From positions 1-17,260 of the forward strand of contig NZVS01000020.1 of NCBI GenBank assembly GCA_002701555.1: a stretch of 17,260 bases of DNA, in the 5' to 3' direction. The notes under the pieces are model-generated. The model worked only from the letters and a program-made list of their open reading frames with translations. It searched no databases and had not been told where the DNA came from. Below, piece after piece: positions 1 to 5,915 of this stretch (position 1 is the first letter of the stretch; each line of letters begins with the position of its first letter). The position numbers and the translations under genes were made by a program. The stretch comes from Alphaproteobacteria bacterium (GTDB lineage Bacteria; Pseudomonadota; Alphaproteobacteria; Micavibrionales; Micavibrionaceae).

Positions 1-1215
1 ACTGACAGGAAAGCAATTATGAGTGCGGCAAGGGCGGCGCTTAAAACAGAAATAAACAGGCGTGTTATGAGTTTATTAAAAGCGGAAAATTCACAGTTCA
101 CTTTGGATGATGATGGGCAGATATATTATCAGCCCCTTCTGAATAACCCTATGAAGGGTGATGCTGTTGCAAAAGTTACTAAAGGTAACGATTTGCTGGA
201 GCCTAATGTTACCCTAACAGAATCCGGAATGATTGCCGACGAGGACAAACCGAAAATTGTCGAAAAACTTAGCGGATGGTTAAAGGCGCATATATCAGAA
301 ATACTTGCCCCTTTGATGAAGCTTAAGGGCGAAAGCAATGAAGAAACAGCCGCAGTCCGCGGTATAAGTTACCAGCTATCTGAGTCATTAGGGGTTGTAC
401 ATAGAAGTGACGTAGAGGAACTGATATCTACGTTGGATGAAGATGGACGTAAGGCGTTGCGGACAAAGCGCGTGAAGTTGGGACCTATACTTGTTTTCCT
501 TCCTGAGCTTAACAAACCTAAAACTGTGCGTTTGAGAGCTATGCTCTGGACGCTTTGGAATGATGAAAAACTGCCTGCAACAGTACCAAACGATGGATCT
601 GTTTCTGTGGTTATTGATAGCGAAAATATAGATAGAAATTACTATCGCGCTATTTCCTACCCTGTGTTTGGGCCTCGTGCTATTCGTATTGATATGTTGG
701 ATCGTGTTATCAATGCGATTTATGAGAATGCCAAGGACGGGAAGTTTCAGGCACAACACAAAATGGCTGAATGGCTGGGATGCTCGATTGAGGATTTATA
801 TGCGATATTAAGCTCAATGGGACATAAACATATCAAAGCAAAAGCGGAAGAAACTAGCGTTGAGAAACCTCAGGCTGAGGGGGAGACAAGCCAGACTTTA
901 GAAGCTGAAAAGACAGCAGATGATGAGGAAGTCGCAACAACAGAGGAAAATGCCGCAAAAACAAATGATGGCAAAAATGACAGCGATGCAACAGATAAGG
1001 AGCAGTCTAAGCCAGAGCTTGATTATTTCTGGTTGAAAAAAGGACAGATACATAAAAAAGCAAAGTCGAAATCTTTTTCAAATAAAAAGCCGCCTAAAGG
1101 TAAAAAAGGTAAAAAACCTTTTGATAAGGGCCCACGCGTTATCAAGGCAGAGGCGAAGAAAAATGAAGAAGACAATCCCTTTGCAATTCTTGGCCAGCTT
1201 AAAGGTAAGAAGTAA
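1..1215 (+). CDS. SUV3-like DEAD/DEAH-box helicase, C-terminal part (5' end outside window)
   Basis: The frame is open from the first base to a TAA at 1213-1215, and the first ATG (position 19) has no convincing Shine-Dalgarno, so this is the 3' part of a longer gene. Counting from that ATG, the segment at about residues 150-275 (LGPILVFLPELNKPKTVRLRAML, an AIRIDMLDRV stretch, and MAEWLGCSIEDLYAILSSMG) resembles the C-terminal region of the large alphaproteobacterial helicases related to mitochondrial SUV3, which are thought to unwind RNA or DNA. The ATPase core (Walker A and DEAD/DEAH motifs) would lie upstream and is not visible. The tail is low complexity: a Glu/Thr-rich acidic stretch at about residues 275-330, then a strongly Lys-rich stretch at about 340-385 that could bind nucleic acid. 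The next gene follows after 5 bases. The family call comes from remembered C-terminal resemblance only. Confidence 0.7.
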   Translation, partial: TDRKAIMSAARAALKTEINRRVMSLLKAENSQFTLDDDGQIYYQPLLNNPMKGDAVAKVTKGNDLLEPNVTLTESGMIADEDKPKIVEKLSGWLKAHISEILAPLMKLKGESNEETAAVRGISYQLSESLGVVHRSDVEELISTLDEDGRKALRTKRVKLGPILVFLPELNKPKTVRLRAMLWTLWNDEKLPATVPNDGSVSVVIDSENIDRNYYRAISYPVFGPRAIRIDMLDRVINAIYENAKDGKFQAQHKMAEWLGCSIEDLYAILSSMGHKHIKAKAEETSVEKPQAEGETSQTLEAEKTADDEEVATTEENAAKTNDGKNDSDATDKEQSKPELDYFWLKKGQIHKKAKSKSFSNKKPPKGKKGKKPFDKGPRVIKAEAKKNEEDNPFAILGQLKGKK

Positions 1216-1220
1216 TTTCT

Positions 1221-1769
1221 ATGCACGGGGAGACTGAAGATAGAGACGGGTTCGTAACACCTGATGAGCGCACTGGACAGGATTTGATGCGTTTGAGTTT
1301 TGTTGATGCAACCATTAACCGCTATCTACCAATATTATCCCTGACCTATATTGCATCCGTTTTAGGTATGGCACTGAAACGGGGTGGTACGGCAGATTTC
1401 ATTTTTCGAATTTTAACTGATGAAAAAATTTATGATCTGGCCCTCATGGTGGCAATTTGGGTTTCCATACCCGCAATTATATGGATATCCATGAGGAGTA
1501 TGGGTGCGCTGGGAGCTTATGCCAATAACTGGTATAAATCTGTAACAACTCTCATGGTCTTGACACTTTTTGCTAGCTTTTTACTTTTCCCCCCCGATGG
1601 TCAGGGGCACCAAATCTGGTATACGGCAAGACTTTTCATAGCAGCAGCCATTCCAATTCATATTGTCCAATATTGGTTTTTTACAAAAGAAGGTTTGCCT
1701 AACACATATTCTGCTGTGCTCGGCGCAATCGCCTTAAGTTTGGCACTCTACGGTCTGCTTGTCATTTAA
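1221..1769 (+). CDS. Five-helix membrane protein of unknown function
   Basis: I do not recognise a family; it is somewhat Yip1-like in size and topology, but no diagnostic motif is visible. The protein has 182 residues: a charged N-terminus of about 25 residues, then five hydrophobic segments at roughly 35-52, 71-91, 107-124, 135-154 and 163-182. That predicts an inner-membrane protein ending in its last helix. It starts 5 bases after the helicase stop, so the two are probably cotranscribed. The start is uncertain: ATG 1221 has only a weak purine run upstream, whereas ATG 1287 (residue 23) has a well-placed AGGA and would give 160 residues with all helices intact. The gene meets the minus-strand BPL_N-like gene tail to tail, and the TAA stops of both overlap within one TTAA. 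Confidence 0.75.
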   Translation: MHGETEDRDGFVTPDERTGQDLMRLSFVDATINRYLPILSLTYIASVLGMALKRGGTADFIFRILTDEKIYDLALMVAIWVSIPAIIWISMRSMGALGAYANNWYKSVTTLMVLTLFASFLLFPPDGQGHQIWYTARLFIAAAIPIHIVQYWFFTKEGLPNTYSAVLGAIALSLALYGLLVI

Positions 1770-2623
1770 GGGTTAGGCAAAATACCTAATGTAGGGAATT
1801 CTGAAAGCGGCTTTGTTAGAACATCTTCTGTAATAAGGCCGTTATCTATAGACCTTCTCGCAAGCCTTGCCATCAATGCATCGGAAAATAATTCGCGATC
1901 CAGTTCATGACCTTTTAGAATGTCCATAAAATCCTTCATGCTTTTTGGTGTGTTTTCGCCATGTCGCATCCAGCCATATTGAGGGATAACGCCACTGGCA
2001 ACCAGTAAGCCGTCATTTCGGATTGTCTTCTCAACGACAGCGGCAGGAGTATTTTTTACATCGGAAAAGCGGGCAATAATTTGAGCACTTTCATCTTCCG
2101 GATGTAAAGCAGGTCCGTTTCCATAGGCAATTGTTATAGTCTTATGAATGCCATCCATAACTACATCAATACGAGGTAAAACAATGTCGGAATACTGGGA
2201 ATTTTCTTTGGCAGCTATATTATACAGTTCAGATATAGGGCCGATCGCGTTTCCTCCAATATGGGGAGTGGAGGATGTTTTCTCTCGATGTTCACCCTGT
2301 AACGGTTCCCATTTTATACCATCAAAGCTATGGTAAGCACCCGCGCATTCTGCCCACTGAACACCTCCATTTTCCAAATGCTCTTTTTCAAGGCGGAAAA
2401 TATTATCGGTGAAAATTTCGTTATAGCGGCTACGTGTTCCGGTAATGCCTGGTTTTACAAACATAAAGGAAAACTCAGGCTTCCAAAGGGAGGGCTTTGT
2501 CATAAGCTCGCGGCTTAAAGGAATGAGATCTACACTTTCGTTAAAAACGCGGCGGAGAGTTTTTTCAAGTCCTGAAGTCGCTGTAAAGGCGAAAGGATCA
2601 CGAAAATATGTTATAGCCGGCAA
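1766..2623 (-). CDS. Stand-alone BPL_N-like (class I glutamine-amidotransferase fold) protein
   Basis: The 285-residue protein opens with a strand-like segment (AITYFRDPFAF) and at residues 86-99 carries GGVQWAECAGAYHS. This matches the nucleophile elbow of the biotin-protein ligase N-terminal (BPL_N) family, whose motif runs GG-x-L-G-x-C-A-G-A-Y; Cys93 would be the nucleophile. FMFVKPG at 53-59 corresponds to the strand and Pro-Gly turn seen before it in that family. No biotin ligase catalytic domain is present, so the reaction is unknown and the name refers to the fold only. The start is TTG: codons upstream in frame run to a TAA without ATG, GTG or TTG, the next ATG (residue 41) would remove the first strand, and AGGGGA lies 5 bases before TTG. 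It is the last gene of a minus-strand series, and its 3' end overlaps the membrane-protein gene by 4 bases. Confidence 0.72.
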   Translation of the reverse strand: MPAITYFRDPFAFTATSGLEKTLRRVFNESVDLIPLSRELMTKPSLWKPEFSFMFVKPGITGTRSRYNEIFTDNIFRLEKEHLENGGVQWAECAGAYHSFDGIKWEPLQGEHREKTSSTPHIGGNAIGPISELYNIAAKENSQYSDIVLPRIDVVMDGIHKTITIAYGNGPALHPEDESAQIIARFSDVKNTPAAVVEKTIRNDGLLVASGVIPQYGWMRHGENTPKSMKDFMDILKGHELDRELFSDALMARLARRSIDNGLITEDVLTKPLSEFPTLGILPNP

Positions 2624-2628
2624 AGAAA

Positions 2629-2656
2629 TCCCCTGTAGTTGTTTTTATACAGGGGA
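2629..2656 (-). promoter_or_regulatory. Hairpin containing the Shine-Dalgarno of the BPL_N-like gene
   Basis: On the minus strand the arms TCCCCTGTA and TACAGGGGA (2656-2648 and 2637-2629) pair perfectly over 9 bp around a 10-base A-rich loop. The 3' arm contains AGGGGA, the only Shine-Dalgarno candidate for the TTG start at 2623. A folded transcript would therefore hide the ribosome site. The tract after it (TTTCTTT) is a poor U-run, so it could also act as a weak terminator for the upstream acidic-protein gene. Confidence 0.55.
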
Positions 2657-2684
2657 AAATAAATTCGTTTTTGGATATTGTAAA
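2656..2684 (-). promoter_or_regulatory. Candidate promoter of the BPL_N-like gene
   Basis: On the minus strand TTTACA (2684-2679, 5 of 6 to TTGACA) and TATTTT (2661-2656, 4 of 6 to TATAAT) are separated by exactly 17 bases. Transcription would start near 2649, inside the 5' arm of the hairpin at 2629-2656, leaving most of that arm out of the mRNA. This is sequence inference only. Confidence 0.4.
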
Positions 2685-2725
2685 GCTGACAGGGTATAGA
2701 ATGTTTAACTTGTTGTTGAAAAGTT

Positions 2726-3355
2726 TTAGTTGTCTACACCAATATCACTTGTACCATCTAAGTTAGTTTCAACATCAGTACCTATCGATGTGTTTCCAGA
2801 AGCATCTGAATCAAGCTCTGTACCAATTGACGTGCCTGCATCTGCGTCGTAATTATCGTCCTTATTATCAGGATTATAAACCATTGATCTGTTGTCTAAA
2901 TCTCCTACATCGGGATTTCCACGTCTGTTCGGGTTTATATTATTGTCACTGTTGTAATCATAAAATGGTTCACCATCTCTTTGAATATCAGACTGATCCA
3001 TATCATTATTCATATCAGACGAATTCATTCCATCTTGTTCGTTGATCTGGGATGATGAGTCTGGGTCAACAGGTGCCGCATATATAGGTTGATTAATGTT
3101 GCCATCCTGCTCGGCGGCTGTATTGCTATCATTTGTATTTGACGTGCTACGATTATCCATTGATCCGGTATCAGGATCGACAGGTGCGGCGAATGTTGGT
3201 GTGTTTTGTGCCCCAGCTGAGCTTGAACCACTCATGCTTGCACTACCACTTGCACCAGATGATCCTGAAGATGTTTGCGCCAGAATAGTCGTTGTGCCCA
3301 GTGAAAAGACTGCCGCAACAGCCATAAATGTAAAAGATTTACGTAGCATAGTCAT
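2726..3355 (-). CDS. Exported Asp/Asn/Ser-rich low-complexity protein with internal repeats
   Basis: No known family is recognised. The 209-residue protein starts with a typical Sec signal peptide (MTMLRKS, then a hydrophobic AVAAVFSL core, with likely cleavage near residues 26-27 at ILA/Q). A Ser/Gly-rich stretch follows. Then two copies of a unit around AAPVDPD (roughly residues 55-61 and 93-99), each preceded by an aromatic residue and followed by Ser/Asn/Gln-rich and DG or DN-rich sequence, and DNRS occurs twice. The C-terminal part repeats TSIGT plus an acid and ends in SDIGVDN. The mature part is strongly acidic and probably unfolded unless it binds cations. GAGGAA stands 5 bases before ATG 3355, supporting this start; ATG at residue 3 is possible. 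The C-terminal SIG-D motif is shared with the next gene upstream (3465-3890). Cell-surface or periplasmic location is inferred from the signal peptide. Confidence 0.75.
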   Translation of the reverse strand: MTMLRKSFTFMAVAAVFSLGTTTILAQTSSGSSGASGSASMSGSSSAGAQNTPTFAAPVDPDTGSMDNRSTSNTNDSNTAAEQDGNINQPIYAAPVDPDSSSQINEQDGMNSSDMNNDMDQSDIQRDGEPFYDYNSDNNINPNRRGNPDVGDLDNRSMVYNPDNKDDNYDADAGTSIGTELDSDASGNTSIGTDVETNLDGTSDIGVDN

Positions 3356-3410
3356 AATATTTCCTCGTGTTACTAAACAAACATCCAGCTTTTAAAGAAA
3401 GTTCCCACTT

Positions 3411-3442
3411 CAAAAAAGAGCCGGTGCAAAACACCGGCTCTT
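3411..3442 (-). terminator. Rho-independent terminator after the 3465-3890 gene
   Basis: Arms 3416-3426 and 3432-3442 (AAGAGCCGGTG and its exact complement) form an 11-bp GC-rich stem with a 5-base loop. On the minus strand a run of six T (3417-3412) follows at once. It lies 23 bases past the stop of the Asp-rich gene, and separates it from the next gene downstream. Confidence 0.88.
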
Positions 3443-3464
3443 AGTTTTTGAACAGGGTAACTAA

Positions 3465-3890
3465 TTAGTTGTCAATGCTAACGCCGCTATCAACGCCTGC
3501 ATCTACATCAGCACCGATAGAGTCGTTCACATCAGCACCAACTGACGCATCTGCGTCAGCATCTGCATCAACAGCGCTATCAGGGTAGACTTCATCATCC
3601 ATGACTTCTGTTTCGCTTCTTACATCTGTACCTACAGTTGCGCTTGAATCTGTATCAACTGAAGTATTGTCTTCATCTTCAGCGAGACCATCATTTGCAT
3701 CTGCATCAAGATCAGCAGTTGTGTCTGTATCTATTTCTGCAGCACTGTCTACAGTAGATGTATCAACACCGATATCGGAACCGATGCTTGTGTCAGTATC
3801 AGCACCAACATTTAGCTGGGCTTGTGCAGGAGCTGTGAATCCGATTACGGCAGCAGTAGCTAGTAGTGCGAAAAATTTTGTTTTAGTCAT
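3465..3890 (-). CDS. Small exported, extremely Asp-rich repeat protein
   Basis: No family is recognised. The 141-residue protein begins with a clear Sec signal peptide (MTKTKFFALLATAAVIGF, with cleavage likely after AQA at about residue 24). The mature part of about 117 residues contains about 29 Asp and only one Arg and no Lys. It is built from short repeats of the type S-I/V-G-A/S/T-D (SIGSDIGVD, SVGADV, SIGADV) and an Ala-Asp run near residues 109-115, ending SIDN. It shares the S-I-G-acid motif and a similar C-terminal end with the product of 2726-3355, so the two are probably diverged relatives. The repeats superficially resemble acidic calcium-binding sequences, but no RTX nonapeptide or EF-hand pattern is visible. 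GAGGAA precedes ATG 3890. A strong terminator follows the gene, so it can be expressed on its own. Confidence 0.78.
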   Translation of the reverse strand: MTKTKFFALLATAAVIGFTAPAQAQLNVGADTDTSIGSDIGVDTSTVDSAAEIDTDTTADLDADANDGLAEDEDNTSVDTDSSATVGTDVRSETEVMDDEVYPDSAVDADADADASVGADVNDSIGADVDAGVDSGVSIDN

Positions 3891-3919
3891 TTCTTTTCCT
3901 CAAGTTTTTGGTTATTGCA

Positions 3920-3933
3920 ATATTGCGCAATAT
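3920..3933. promoter_or_regulatory. Perfect 14-bp palindrome upstream of the Asp-rich gene (possible operator)
   Basis: ATATTGCGCAATAT is a perfect palindrome 30 bases before ATG 3890, next to a second short palindrome ATTGCAAT (3914-3921). A TTGAGA hexamer lies just beyond it at 3940-3935 on the minus strand, but no good -10 at correct spacing was found. An operator is a guess from symmetry and position. Confidence 0.3.
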
Positions 3934-3982
3934 ATTCTCAATTCCAGAGATTTCAAGCGAATGCTTTGTTATTTTATTTCTT

Positions 3983-5269
3983 TTATTCCTGAAATTCTGC
4001 GATATCGGGGATACGGGAAAAGGCTATTTTTGTTCCAACGTGCCCTGCTTGTGTTTTAGGGGTAAAACCTATGTGAAGAGCTTCAGAGCCATATCTTTGA
4101 TTTACTTGATCTATCAAAGATGAAAGCTTTTCATTTTTCTTTTTCAGATCTTGAAAACCCTGAGAAGTCGTATCAAATAAATCAGGTGTAATTTCACCGG
4201 TTTTACAAAGTCCTGCAAATGTTACAGAAACCTTTTTTAACCGTGTTGGTTTAAGCTCTAGCATCATGGCTACCCATAAATCATCCAGTGCCTTTAAAAA
4301 CATGAAGTTATCCTGAGCCGGCGATACAGAAATTTGCTTGGCCCATTTTTCGCCATTGAGACTGCGTGTGGAAAGTATAAAGGACGTCGCGTAGAATCCT
4401 TCGCGTCGTAGACGAGCTGCTGCTTTATTCGTCAATCTGCGCGCCACGAGGCGGGCCATATCGGGCGGACGAAGGTTTGGGTCAAGAACGCGAGAATGAC
4501 CTATCATCCCGCGCTTGGTCTTCTGCTCGGGTATATCTGCACCTCTTAAGTTATACCAGAAACGCTCTCCACCAACGCTTCCCCAAATTTTACGCGCATG
4601 CTTAGGAGAGATATTCCAGAATTGCTCGACAGTTCTTATGCCTGCTCTGGAAAGACGATGTTCCATATTTGTATTGATGCCAGGCAAATCCGTCAAAGAT
4701 AGATCAAATAGACGCCCCGGAAGATGGTCTGGATGAAGGATGATAAGACCGTCTGGTTTTTCCATGTCAGTGGCTACCTTTGCTAAAAAGCCATTAGGAG
4801 CAAGACCGATTGATGCGCGTATAGCCGGGCCTATATTATCGCGAAGGCCTTTTTTAATTCTATGGGAGAGTGCTGTTGCTGCCTCAACAGATCGCTTATT
4901 AGGTGGAAGGCGGCTGGAGAGCTCATCAATCGACCAGATTTTGTTAATAGGAGTATGGCGGGCAATTTCTTCGACAATCTTATGGTGATAATGAACATAG
5001 CGGTCGTGGCGGGCAAGAACACAAACCAGATCAGGACATTTAGCTTTGGCCTCATAAATTTTTGTGCCTGTTTTTATACCATAGGCTTTGGCCTCGTATG
5101 ATGCAGCAATAGCACAAGTTGCGTCTGTCATCATGGGTACGACAGCGACGGGGCGTCCAATCAGGGAAGGATTGTCTTGCTGTTCTACACTTGCAAAATA
5201 GCTGTTAAGGTCAAGAAAAAGCCATTTCAAGTCAGGGGATACAGGTATATTGTTTTCTTTGTTTATCAT
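3983..5269 (-). CDS. Y-family (DinB/UmuC-like) translesion DNA polymerase
   Basis: The protein has 428 residues. WLFLDLNSYFASVEQ at 16-30 is the first catalytic motif, with Asp20 as metal ligand and Phe25 at the steric-gate position. WSIDEL at 112-117 is the second, with Asp115-Glu116 completing the acidic triad. Fingers-type sequence (AIAASYEAKAYGIKTGTK, 53-70) lies between, and thumb helix-hairpin-helix-like sequence (LTDLPGINTNMEHRLSRAG) follows near residue 200. The protein ends in TKIAFSRIPDIAEF, a tail I associate with an alphaproteobacterial branch often mislabelled ImpB. After SIDE the usual AYLD is replaced by LSSRL, so it is neither a classical Pol IV nor a typical UmuC. It probably copies past lesions during the SOS response. 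It has no partner genes such as imuA or dnaE2 here. ATG 5269 is the only start; no Shine-Dalgarno is well placed, the nearest GGA ending 15 bases away. Confidence 0.9.
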   Translation of the reverse strand: MINKENNIPVSPDLKWLFLDLNSYFASVEQQDNPSLIGRPVAVVPMMTDATCAIAASYEAKAYGIKTGTKIYEAKAKCPDLVCVLARHDRYVHYHHKIVEEIARHTPINKIWSIDELSSRLPPNKRSVEAATALSHRIKKGLRDNIGPAIRASIGLAPNGFLAKVATDMEKPDGLIILHPDHLPGRLFDLSLTDLPGINTNMEHRLSRAGIRTVEQFWNISPKHARKIWGSVGGERFWYNLRGADIPEQKTKRGMIGHSRVLDPNLRPPDMARLVARRLTNKAAARLRREGFYATSFILSTRSLNGEKWAKQISVSPAQDNFMFLKALDDLWVAMMLELKPTRLKKVSVTFAGLCKTGEITPDLFDTTSQGFQDLKKKNEKLSSLIDQVNQRYGSEALHIGFTPKTQAGHVGTKIAFSRIPDIAEFQE

Positions 5270-5271
5270 AT

Positions 5272-5286
5272 GTTCACTATATGTTC
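5272..5286 (-). promoter_or_regulatory. LexA operator (alphaproteobacterial SOS box)
   Basis: GTTC (5272-5275), seven bases, GTTC (5283-5286) is an exact match to the GTTC-N7-GTTC direct repeat bound by LexA in alphaproteobacteria. It ends 2 bases before the ATG of the Y-family polymerase, a classical LexA target. No second match was noticed elsewhere in the window. Confidence 0.85.
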
Positions 5287-5304
5287 CTTTTTAGGGGTGC
5301 GCAA
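5276..5304 (-). promoter_or_regulatory. Candidate leaderless promoter of the Y-family polymerase gene
   Basis: On the minus strand TATAGT (5281-5276, 5 of 6 to TATAAT) lies in the spacer of the LexA box, and TTGCGC (5304-5299, only TTG matching) lies 17 bases upstream. With standard geometry the first transcribed base is 5269, the A of ATG. That fits the lack of a properly spaced Shine-Dalgarno. The weak -35 keeps this tentative. Confidence 0.45.
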
Positions 5305-5334
5305 GTGATTTCAAATCATAATAAAAAAAAGTTG

Positions 5335-5340
5335 TATAAT
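5335..5340 (+). promoter_or_regulatory. -10 element for the TerB-like gene
   Basis: A perfect TATAAT lies 62 bases before ATG 5403, after an A-rich run. The best -35 candidate, TTCAAA at 5310-5315 (4 of 6), has a long 19-base spacer. The LexA box is about 50 bases further upstream, so LexA control of this gene is less likely than of the polymerase. Confidence 0.4.
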
Positions 5341-5402
5341 GTTGGCTCACGGACATAATGTTGGGTAGTAATTTGAATGCCTGAAGAGCAAAGGACGTTA
5401 AA

Positions 5403-5915
5403 ATGAATATGAAATCACAAACAATGACAGAGAGCCGTTATAATATGTGGCGGGCCATCTTTGCGATGGCTCATGCAGATAACGTAATTTCTCCTGAGGA
5501 AGAAAAGTTCATGCGTGAGACACTGGGCAAATTTGAATTCTCTGATAGCCAGCGTCAGCAGTTACAAGAAGATATGAAAATAAAAAGTGAGCCTGGAGAG
5601 CACTTTGATAATATTAGCGTTCGTAAAGACAGGAGTGACTTCTTCGAATATGCCAGACTAATTGTGTGGTGTGATGGAGATTTCGATGAGCAGGAGCAAA
5701 AGATCATGGCGCGTTTAAAGCAACACCATTTGCAAAAGCTCGACCCTGACGAAATGATTAAAGAGATACGACAGACTTTTGATGACAAGGAACAAGCCGA
5801 AATCAAAGAAAAAATGCGCGAAATGTATTTTAACTTACAAAAAGATGTTCAAGAGACAGGGGGGATGATGGGAGCTGTTGTGCGTCGTATGTGGGAGGAA
5901 AAGAAGACTGATTAA
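5403..5915 (+). CDS. TerB-like helical protein
   Basis: The 170-residue protein is soluble and almost entirely helical. Residues 15-41 (MWRAIFAMAHADNVISPEEEKFM onward) match the pattern of the TerB/tellurite-resistance fold, in which an alpha-helix carrying A-x-A-D-G-x-hydrophobic-x-x-E-E repeats; a second similar acidic segment, WCDGDFDEQEQKIM, appears at about 93-106, as in TerB and DjlA N-terminal domains that bind divalent metal through these acids. The C-terminal third is a charged helix (KEIRQTFDDKEQAEIKEKMREMY). Its role is unknown; no other ter gene is nearby, so tellurite resistance should not be assumed. AAAGGA lies 7 bases before ATG 5403; ATG at residue 3 is a possible alternative. 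The gene is divergent from the SOS polymerase, and its stop overlaps the kinase stop by sharing TTAA. Confidence 0.7.
   Translation: MNMKSQTMTESRYNMWRAIFAMAHADNVISPEEEKFMRETLGKFEFSDSQRQQLQEDMKIKSEPGEHFDNISVRKDRSDFFEYARLIVWCDGDFDEQEQKIMARLKQHHLQKLDPDEMIKEIRQTFDDKEQAEIKEKMREMYFNLQKDVQETGGMMGAVVRRMWEEKKTD

Noticed and set aside
3411..3449. Use of the 3416-3442 hairpin as a plus-strand terminator (TTTTT at 3445-3449)
   Set aside because: No plus-strand gene ends nearby; the minus-strand reading with six T directly after the stem is the functional one.
3459..3470. 12-bp palindrome AACTAATTAGTT over the stop codon of the Asp-rich gene
   Set aside because: Low complexity AT sequence at a stop codon; the true terminator is the GC-rich hairpin at 3411-3442.
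2726..3890. Acidic repeats as RTX toxin or EF-hand protein
   Set aside because: No GGxGxDxUx nonapeptides and no EF-hand loop pattern; only general Asp-rich repeats.
3601..4059. Plus-strand Ser/Val-rich frame opposite the Asp-rich protein
   Set aside because: Antisense shadow of Asp/Thr/Ala codons; it has no ribosome site and runs into the polymerase 3' end.
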